NCBI GenBank assembly: GCA_017458805.1
Contig: JAFTAC010000189.1
Span: 1 to 23,008, forward strand
Length of the DNA stretch: 23,008 nt
Reading direction: 5' to 3'
From: Victivallales bacterium
Lineage (GTDB): Bacteria > Verrucomicrobiota > Lentisphaeria > Oligosphaerales > Oligosphaeraceae
The notes under the pieces are model-generated. The model was not told the origin of the DNA. It did not search any database and saw nothing but the letters and a program-made list of their open reading frames with translations. The position numbers were made by a program, and so were the translations under genes. Below, piece after piece: positions 18,801 to 23,008 of this stretch (within the stretch, counting starts at the first letter, position 1; each line of letters starts with the position of its first letter).

Positions 18801-20533
18801 GCCTTCAGGATGGCCTCCTCGCCCTTATATGCCTTGTCGGACTTCTTCGACTCGGAGAGATCCGTACCGATGCCGACACGGGCGCATGCTTTCTTGACCG
18901 CTTCCTTGGCTGCATCCATGTACTTGTTCAGGAAAACGCTCAGCACGCCACCTGCCTCGTCGATAATCTCGTCCATAGTGACATCGGAGAGGAACTTGAC
19001 ATAGTTGTTTCTTGCGAACGTGGCGAGAATGCTACGCACCTGGTCGGCATTCTCAAGCTTTCCGTCTTCCAATGGACGAATGAGGTCAGCCAGCCCCTCT
19101 TCGGGGGAGGAGAACATGACGCGAAGGACGTGCTGGTCTTCGTCCAGCTTCTCAAGGTCGTCGTTGTATTCGGAAATCAGCTTAGAGAAGATTGAAACGG
19201 CGTTTTTGATGCCCTCGAACGGGACTTTGCCGCTCTTTTCACGCATCTCCTTCTCCTCACTGCTCATCAGAAGGTCGAAGTCGGCGAGCGGGGAGATGCC
19301 CAGTCTCTTGAAGATGCGATAACGTCCGACACGTGCGAGGTCGTAATGCTTGATATCCTCAAACTGGCGGAAGAAGAGAAGCCTTGCACTGCTCTCGTTC
19401 GGGGTATCCTGGGGACGAAGCTTCTTGTAGATATCCTTGCGGGCATCGTCGGCGTCGGCGATGTTGAACGGCTCGCGGTGCTCCTTGATGATGCAGTTGA
19501 TGAAGGTGTCGCCCAACCCATGCGTATCGACGGCGGCGACAGTCTCCAAGCCAGCCTCCTGGGCCTCCAGAAGCGCCCTTTCCGTCAAGGGGGAGAGCTC
19601 CTCGATGATCTTGGTCTTGCTGTCCGAGGGATCAAAGACGGGTTCAGCCGTATAAATTTGCGCCAGCTCGTTGTTGTCCAAAGCCAACAACTCCTCAATG
19701 GGAACGTCCTGGACGCCCAGCCAGCGGGGCAGCACGTCCTTGTCCTTGGCGTCAAGGTCAGCCTTGTTCAAGTTTTCCTCCGCATCGGTAAGGTTGTTGC
19801 CGGGCTGCGCAAACATCGGGAGAAGACGTGTGCGCCCATATTTGTCCTTGACAAGGCGCATACTTGTCTGCTTATGGTAGAAGCAACGGTAAACGGCGTC
19901 CAGCAGTTCACGGTCGGTGCTCAGGCCGAAGGCGCGCAGGAAGGTGCTGATGAGGAATTTGCGGCGGCGGTGCTTCCTGTCCAGGAAAATCCACATCAGG
20001 CCGTTGTTGTCATACTGCACCTCAAGCCAGGAACCGTGGTCAGCGACAATCTTGTAGGAGAAGAGGTCCTTGCCGCTGGCGTGTTTCGTCCTTTCAAAGC
20101 AGACGCCAGGGGAACGGTGCAGTTGGCTGACGATGACGCGCTCTGCGCCATTGATGACAAACGAGCCGCGTTCGCTCATAATGGGCATCTCGCCGATATG
20201 AATGCGCTCCTCCTTGGACTCCTTCTGGCCAGGGCGTGTCAGGCGGAAAGTGGCGAAGAGGGAGGCCTGGTAGGTGCCGCCGTCTTTCAGGCAGTCAACC
20301 AGGGGAACCTTTGGCGCCTCAAGGTCATAGCTGACAAACTCAAGACCCGTCGCGTTTTCACTCCAATCAGCGGAGAACGTGTCCTTGAAGACCTCCTGCA
20401 AGCCCTTGTACTCGCGCTGCATCGGCGGCACATTTGGCTGGAGGAAATCTTGGAAGGATTTCGTCTGAATCTCTATGAGATCAGGAATTGAGAGCACGTC
20501 TGGAAGACGGCCGAAGTTTTTACGATCACTCAT
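15809..20533 (-). CDS. rpoB: DNA-directed RNA polymerase subunit beta (long form)
   Basis: This 1574-aa subunit compares with 1342 in E. coli. SERGSFVINGAERVIVSQLHRSPGV, the rifampicin region QLSQFMDQTNALAELTNKRR, GPGGLTRERAGFEVRDVHSSHYGR, GRHGNKGIVAKIVP and the C-terminal GGKAQHGGQRFGEMEVWALEAYGA identify it. Between VGR (about residue 403) and DDIDHLG (about 669) there are about 266 residues where E. coli has about 41, so an insertion of roughly 225 residues sits ahead of the rifampicin region. A second insert of about 110 residues lies near the E. coli SI2 position. Asn757 occupies the place of E. coli His526. I start at MSDRKNFGRL (20533), with GGA 8 nt upstream; a frame to 20599 adds 22 residues of uncertain reality. 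Confidence 0.97.
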   Translation of the reverse strand: MSDRKNFGRLPDVLSIPDLIEIQTKSFQDFLQPNVPPMQREYKGLQEVFKDTFSADWSENATGLEFVSYDLEAPKVPLVDCLKDGGTYQASLFATFRLTRPGQKESKEERIHIGEMPIMSERGSFVINGAERVIVSQLHRSPGVCFERTKHASGKDLFSYKIVADHGSWLEVQYDNNGLMWIFLDRKHRRRKFLISTFLRAFGLSTDRELLDAVYRCFYHKQTSMRLVKDKYGRTRLLPMFAQPGNNLTDAEENLNKADLDAKDKDVLPRWLGVQDVPIEELLALDNNELAQIYTAEPVFDPSDSKTKIIEELSPLTERALLEAQEAGLETVAAVDTHGLGDTFINCIIKEHREPFNIADADDARKDIYKKLRPQDTPNESSARLLFFRQFEDIKHYDLARVGRYRIFKRLGISPLADFDLLMSSEEKEMREKSGKVPFEGIKNAVSIFSKLISEYNDDLEKLDEDQHVLRVMFSSPEEGLADLIRPLEDGKLENADQVRSILATFARNNYVKFLSDVTMDEIIDEAGGVLSVFLNKYMDAAKEAVKKACARVGIGTDLSESKKSDKAYKGEEAILKAIADTLENLASNSIEEHAAFLRNPIKPVSSKKANAKMLDGINLVIRELLKEIIKQVIFQVQEFVKGRRYLTAQDIAASTAYMMRLRNNCCAVDDIDHLGRRRVRTIGELLQNQCRVGLARIINGFREKINGPEGENASENASITKYLNPKPLASVIRDFFGRNQLSQFMDQTNALAELTNKRRLSALGPGGLTRERAGFEVRDVHSSHYGRVCPIETPEGPNIGLISSLALYAKLDEFGFINTPYRRVENSTVTKTIDYLTADREEDFVIAQANAAQDEKGKFTEQYVLVRKKGESAEVPKEEVNYIDVSPKQLISAAAGLIPFLEHDDANRALMGSNMQRQAVPLLKAERPLVGTGLEEPVARYSRASLSAAEDGIVASADAQRIIITKDGKEPNETAYPESVHVYDLYKFLRSNASTLVNQHPIVKRGQVIKKDQPIADGASTDGGELSLGRNVLVAFMSWHGYNFEDAIIISERLVANDVYTSIHVSLEDVTARDTKIGPEEITRDIPNVSEDSLRNLDSEGIVRVGAEVKAGDVLVGKITPKNEGDLAPEERLLKAIFGEKASDVKDSSLLVPGGLSGIVMDVRVDRKADTSKGSSGSESLKAQLKEANAKYNSKADTIKQTMLAQLSPKFLQKKISCNIKRVIAGEEEVIIEADRKITKSMLNKLVDNYDSFTMRDCEEKAVIEEIVKPLRNQLRDNEQCRKEEIALIEANHGEEIGKVRGVKVYIASKRKISVGDKMAGRHGNKGIVAKIVPVEDMPFMADGTPVDIILNPLGVPSRMNIGQVFETHVGWAAKVLGYTVATPVFDGIQESKIFEMLEEARKIKVAEQGWTIDKDGHVRDEAGHNRDDCFIGAEGKVRLYDGRTGDPFAQRIMVGQIYMLKLDHLVANKIHARAVGSYSLVTQQPLGGKAQHGGQRFGEMEVWALEAYGAAYTLQEMLTVKSDDTKGRTEMYESIMKGNNTLKAGRPESFNVLMNEMKSLCLDIKLHQSKND

Positions 20534-20631
20534 TATCTGTCCGTTCCAATTCTTGACGGCAGCCTGCTGGCTGCCAGTTGAGTTACGAGGCGACGCCATT
20601 CAGGCGCAACCCCATGGTTGATAATCGTTCG

Positions 20632-20649
20632 GGCGGCAGATGCACCGCC
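20632..20649 (-). promoter_or_regulatory. Hairpin in the rpoB leader
   Basis: GGCGG (20632-20636) and CCGCC (20645-20649) form a 5-bp GC-only stem with an 8-nt loop. On the minus strand the T-run precedes rather than follows the stem, so it is not a terminator. It lies about 100 bp ahead of the rpoB start and could take part in post-transcriptional control. Confidence 0.35.
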
Positions 20650-21098
20650 TAAAAAAACGAATAATGCGCGAAAGGTACAATGCCTATGAAAAGGCACAAA
20701 AAACGCCACAGTTTCCTCAAGTGGACAAGGCAAGCCTTTATGCAAAGGACTTTCGCGGAAAACCATTTTTGAACGCAATTATGTCTGGAAACAATCCTCC
20801 CCGATGATTCCAGGAAAGCCGTTCAATACCAATGGCCAAAATCATAAAACAAAAAACCAACTACTGTATCAAGCCGTACCGTGCTCGCTCGTCACTAATC
20901 AAGCCACATGCCATTATTGCAACTTGAACGCACAGGAACGCTTCTCGTCAATCGGTTTTCCTTCTCGTGGCCGCTCTTTTGCCTTTTAGTTGGCATCTCT
21001 TGCTGAAAGCCATTCATTCCTTGGGTTGAACAGCCCAGCGAACCTGCGGTCCACCAGCGCCTTTTCAGCGCTTTTCTTTTAATTTCAACTAATAACCA

Positions 21099-21129
21099 CA
21101 AAAATGAAGCTACGAAATGTTAGCTTCAT
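21099..21129 (-). terminator. Attenuator-like hairpin between rplL and rpoB
   Basis: On the minus strand ATGAAGCTA (21129-21121) pairs perfectly with TAGCTTCAT (21112-21104) around an 8-nt loop and runs into TTTTG. The 9-bp stem is only one-third GC, so termination is probably partial. Many bacteria attenuate transcription between rplL and rpoB to make fewer polymerase subunits than ribosomal proteins; position and form fit that role. Confidence 0.55.
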
Positions 21130-21133
21130 GGAA

Positions 21134-21169
21134 CCACGTCCTAAGCCCTTTATCAGGCAGAGGACGTGG
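21134..21169 (-). promoter_or_regulatory. Stem-loop in the rplL-rpoB spacer
   Basis: CCACGTCC and GGACGTGG form a perfect 8-bp stem. Inside, GCC and GGC can pair again after a symmetric 3 by 3 internal loop, leaving an 8-nt apical loop. It stands 4 nt before the attenuator-like hairpin. Double-stranded stems here are RNase III cleavage sites in E. coli; the same role is a reasonable guess. Confidence 0.55.
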
Positions 21170-21180
21170 ACGGATGACCG

Positions 21181-21208
21181 TCTGTACCGCGCTTCCGCAC
21201 GGCACAGA
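21181..21208 (-). promoter_or_regulatory. GNRA-capped stem-loop just downstream of rplL
   Basis: On the minus strand TCTGTGCCGTGC and GCGCGGTACAGA form a continuous 12-bp stem, counting two G-U pairs, capped by the GGAA tetraloop. It begins 24 nt after the rplL stop. The wobble pairs indicate that RNA, rather than DNA, is the folded form. Confidence 0.6.
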
Positions 21209-21232
21209 GGGTACTATGCCATTGCTGTCAAG

Positions 21233-21637
21233 TTATTTGACCTCAACCTTGGCACCGGCTTCTTCGAGCTTCTTCTTCAGCTCATTGGCCTCGTCCTTGG
21301 AGATACCAGTCTTCACAGGCTTCGGAGCACCGTCAACCATGGCCTTCGACTCGGCAAGACCAAGGCCAGTGACCTCGCGGACAACCTTGATGATGCCAAT
21401 CTTCTTGGCGGCGTCAAAGCCAGCCAGGATGACATCGAACTCGGTCTTCTCTTCTTCAGCGGGGGCGGCGGCGGCGACACCAGGAGCGGCAACGGCAACC
21501 GCGGCGGGGGCGGCGGCGCTGACGCCGAGGCGATCTTCCAGGACCTTCACCAGCTTGCTGGCCTGCAAAAGGGTCAAATTCTCAATGTAGGAGACAAACT
21601 CCTCCATCTTCGCATCAACAGTGATTTCTTCTGACAT
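21233..21637 (-). CDS. rplL: 50S ribosomal protein L7/L12
   Basis: This 134-aa protein is the multicopy stalk that recruits translation GTPases. The N-terminal dimerisation helix pair (about 1-38, ending LVKVLEDRLGV) is followed by an Ala/Pro/Val-rich flexible hinge (about 40-62). The C-terminal domain EKTEFDVILAGFDAAKKIGIIKVVREVTGLGLAESKAMVD carries the factor-binding surface. GGAG lies 9 nt before the ATG. It begins 18 bp after rplJ and ends at the start of the long rpoB spacer, so it is the last gene of the L11-L1-L10-L12 group. Confidence 0.98.
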   Translation of the reverse strand: MSEEITVDAKMEEFVSYIENLTLLQASKLVKVLEDRLGVSAAAPAAVAVAAPGVAAAAPAEEEKTEFDVILAGFDAAKKIGIIKVVREVTGLGLAESKAMVDGAPKPVKTGISKDEANELKKKLEEAGAKVEVK

Positions 21638-21655
21638 TGTTTTATTCTCCGAATT

Positions 21656-22198
21656 TTAAGCAGTCTGCTCTTTCTCTAACTTACTTCTGTATGCATCCAA
21701 CAAATACAGGACGCTTGCCACCTTGGCATTGATTGCACGTGCGATGCCTGACGCAGGAGCCTGGATGAGACCAAGCAGCTGTCCCAGAACGACTTCCTTC
21801 GGAGGAAGGTTCGCAAGGGCGAGCGCATCCGCCGCATTCAGCAGCTGACCTTCGACAAATGCCAGCTTAATCTTCACGTGATCCTTGGCGTTTTCCTTGT
21901 CCGCCGCGAATTCCTTCACGGCCTTGGCAAGGGAGACAGCATCCGGCCCAGTGACCATCGCGGTGTCGCCATTCAAATCCGCATCCGCCAAGTCGCTGTA
22001 GCCCAGGGAGGCAGCTGCCTTCTTGATCAGAGTGTTCTGAACAACCTGGCACTTGCCCTTCACCTGTTCACCCGCAACCTTCGCACGAAACGCATTGAAC
22101 GCGTTCGCCTTCAGGCCCTGGTAACTCATGAGGACGACCGCGCGATCCTTCATCAGGCCCGCAATCTCCTCAACCATTTGTTTCTTTTCTGCTCTCAT
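21656..22198 (-). CDS. rplJ: 50S ribosomal protein L10
   Basis: This 180-aa protein anchors the L7/L12 stalk to 23S rRNA. The N-terminal MRAEKKQMVEEIAGLMKDRAVVLMSYQGL and VVQNTLIKKAA form the rRNA-binding domain; APASGIARAINAKVASVLYLLDAYRSKLEKE near the C terminus is the helix that holds L12 dimers. The ATG is only 2 nt after the rplA stop (TAA-TC-ATG), so translation is probably coupled. The long leader that binds L10-L12 for autoregulation in many bacteria cannot fit here. Confidence 0.97.
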   Translation of the reverse strand: MRAEKKQMVEEIAGLMKDRAVVLMSYQGLKANAFNAFRAKVAGEQVKGKCQVVQNTLIKKAAASLGYSDLADADLNGDTAMVTGPDAVSLAKAVKEFAADKENAKDHVKIKLAFVEGQLLNAADALALANLPPKEVVLGQLLGLIQAPASGIARAINAKVASVLYLLDAYRSKLEKEQTA

Positions 22199-22200
22199 GA

Positions 22201-22899
22201 TTACGCCTTTGCCCCCACTTTTACATCCAGGCGAATGCCAGGACTCATTGTTGAGCTCAAGGTCCAGGACTTCAGGTAAACACCCTTGGCCGCTGCGGGA
22301 CGAGCACGGAGGATCGTCGCCAGAACCGCCTTAAGGTTCTCAAGAATCCTGTCACTGGAGAAGGACAGCTTGCCAGCGGGAACATGGATGCATCCGCCGC
22401 GGTCGCAACGATATTCCACACGACCCGCTTTCGCCTCCTTGACCGCAGACGCCACATCCTCTGTGACGGTACCCGTCTTGGGGTTGGGCATCAGTCCGCG
22501 GGGACCAAGGACACGACCTAGCGTCCTAACTTCTTTCATAGCAGCAGGTGTTGCAATCAGAACATCAAAGTCCAACCAGCCGCCTTTCATGCGCTGAATC
22601 AGCTCCTCATAGCCGACTTCGTCCGCCCCGGCCTCTTTGGCCTTGAGCGCGAATTCACCCTCGGCAACCACGACGACGCGCTGCTCTTTGCCAGTGCCCT
22701 GAGGAAGCACCATGGCGCCGCGCACCATCTGATCACTCTGCTTCGGGTCGATTCCGAGACGGAAGCTTACCTCAACCGTCTCGTCAAACTTGGTGGATGA
22801 AGGCATCGACTTCAAAACCTCCACAGCCTCCTCGAGGCTGTAGTATTTTGTCCTGTCAACCTTTTCCAGCCGGGAACGATAAAGTTTACTTCTCTTCAT
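22201..22899 (-). CDS. rplA: 50S ribosomal protein L1
   Basis: This 232-aa protein forms the mobile L1 stalk at the E site and helps release tRNA. MKRSKLYRSRLEKVDRTKYYSLEEAVEVLKSM, then FDETVEVSFRLGIDPKQSDQMVRG, GRVLGPRGLMPNPKTGTVT and EYRCDRGGCIHVPAGK are the expected signatures. The start overlaps the 3' end of rplK by 14 nt. In E. coli L1 represses the rplK-rplA mRNA by binding near the rplK start; that region is outside the window. Confidence 0.97.
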   Translation of the reverse strand: MKRSKLYRSRLEKVDRTKYYSLEEAVEVLKSMPSSTKFDETVEVSFRLGIDPKQSDQMVRGAMVLPQGTGKEQRVVVVAEGEFALKAKEAGADEVGYEELIQRMKGGWLDFDVLIATPAAMKEVRTLGRVLGPRGLMPNPKTGTVTEDVASAVKEAKAGRVEYRCDRGGCIHVPAGKLSFSSDRILENLKAVLATILRARPAAAKGVYLKSWTLSSTMSPGIRLDVKVGAKA

Positions 22900-23008
22900 C
22901 GACCACCTCGATTCCCATGCTGCGTGCAGTACCGGCCAAAACCTTCACCGCCGCATCCAGGGTCCTTGAGTTCATGTCCGCCTGTTTGATTTCGGCGATT
23001 TGCTCCAA
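22886..23008 (-). CDS. rplK: 50S ribosomal protein L11, C-terminal part (cut by window edge)
   Basis: The last 40 codons are visible: LEQIAEIKQADMNSRTLDAA, then VKVLAGTARSMGIEVVDEEK and TAA. The pattern IAEIKxxDMN and AGTARSMGI(E) is the C-terminal rRNA-binding domain of L11, which sits at the GTPase-associated centre. The frame runs off the right edge without a start, as expected for a gene of about 140 codons. It overlaps rplA by 14 nt. Confidence 0.93.
   Translation of the reverse strand: MEQIAEIKQADMNSRTLDAAVKVLAGTARSMGIEVVDEEK

Larger units (their letters stand above)
20534..21232 (-). other. Long rplL-rpoB intergenic region, noncoding
   Basis: About 700 bp lie between the rplL stop and the preferred rpoB start. 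Composition is more AT-rich and irregular than the genes. Going downstream it holds three hairpins at 21208-21104 (listed separately), then about 400 bp with only small palindromes at 20735-20748, 20727-20738 and 20681-20696, then a GC-rich hairpin at 20632-20649. Short open frames exist on both strands but none has a good start site or family resemblance. A perfect TTGACA occurs at 21230-21225 but no -10 element is correctly spaced. TATGAT occurs near 20841-20846, but its nearest -35-like TTGATA is 20 bp away. I therefore call no promoter. Confidence 0.7.

Noticed and set aside
20533..20778. 81-codon open frame overlapping the rpoB start
   Set aside because: No ribosome binding site, a sequence with no family resemblance, and overlap with the start region of rpoB in another frame.
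20820..20880. rpoB promoter with TATGAT
   Set aside because: The only -35-like hexamer, TTGATA, is 20 bp away, too far for a sigma70 promoter.
20895..21101. Possible leader peptide of 68 codons in the rplL-rpoB spacer (minus strand)
   Set aside because: It would need a TTG start just after the attenuator-like stem, has no ribosome binding site and no recognisable content.

Overview
This window is a nearly gap-free stretch of bacterial housekeeping DNA of moderately high GC. Every gene I can support lies on the minus strand, so transcription runs from high to low coordinates. The order is L11-L1-L10-L7/L12, RNA polymerase beta and beta', S12-S7, an EF-G-type GTPase, S10-L3-L4-L23-L2-S19, and then a small arginine/pyrimidine group (N-acetylglutamate kinase, ornithine carbamoyltransferase, aspartate carbamoyltransferase) with a GltS-type glutamate carrier. 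The protein families and the EF-G type suggest a bacterium of the Planctomycetota-Verrucomicrobiota-Lentisphaerota kind, but this is a loose inference from memory; no 16S rRNA gene is present to settle it.

Layout. (1) 1-104: a perfect 7-bp tandem repeat that runs off the window edge. (2) 122-4601: gltS, pyrB, argF and argB. The first three are tightly spaced; argB and argF are separated by 134 bp holding GC-rich palindromes. (3) 4758-7833: a shortened S10 operon that stops after rpsS, followed by a convincing intrinsic terminator where rplV would normally begin. (4) 7940-9991: a divergent EF-G in the usual fusA position, more like the ribosome-recycling type (EF-G2mt/spdEFG2) than canonical EF-G. 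It is separated from rpsG by a terminator-like hairpin and has its own structured leader. (5) 10171-11122: rpsG and rpsL, with a strong sigma70-type promoter in front of rpsL. (6) 11313-20533: rpoC and a very long rpoB (about 1574 aa, with an insertion of roughly 225 residues ahead of the rifampicin region). (7) 20534-21232: an unusually long rplL-rpoB spacer with three consecutive hairpins, the last terminator-like. (8) 21233-23008: rplL, rplJ, rplA and the 3' end of rplK. Only 2 nt separate rplA from rplJ, so there is no room for the usual L10 leader.

The ribosomal and polymerase genes form the core transcription/translation machinery. Terminators, a promoter and structured spacers appear to split what is one long unit in many bacteria into separately adjustable modules. 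The arginine/pyrimidine group joins glutamate uptake, the committed kinase of arginine synthesis and the two enzymes that compete for carbamoyl phosphate. I see no phage, CRISPR, transposase or clearly new multi-gene system. The most notable features are the split S10 operon, the recycling-type EF-G in the fusA slot, the RpoB insertion, resistance-associated residues in RpoB and RpsL, the family of pentaloop palindromes and the heptamer array.
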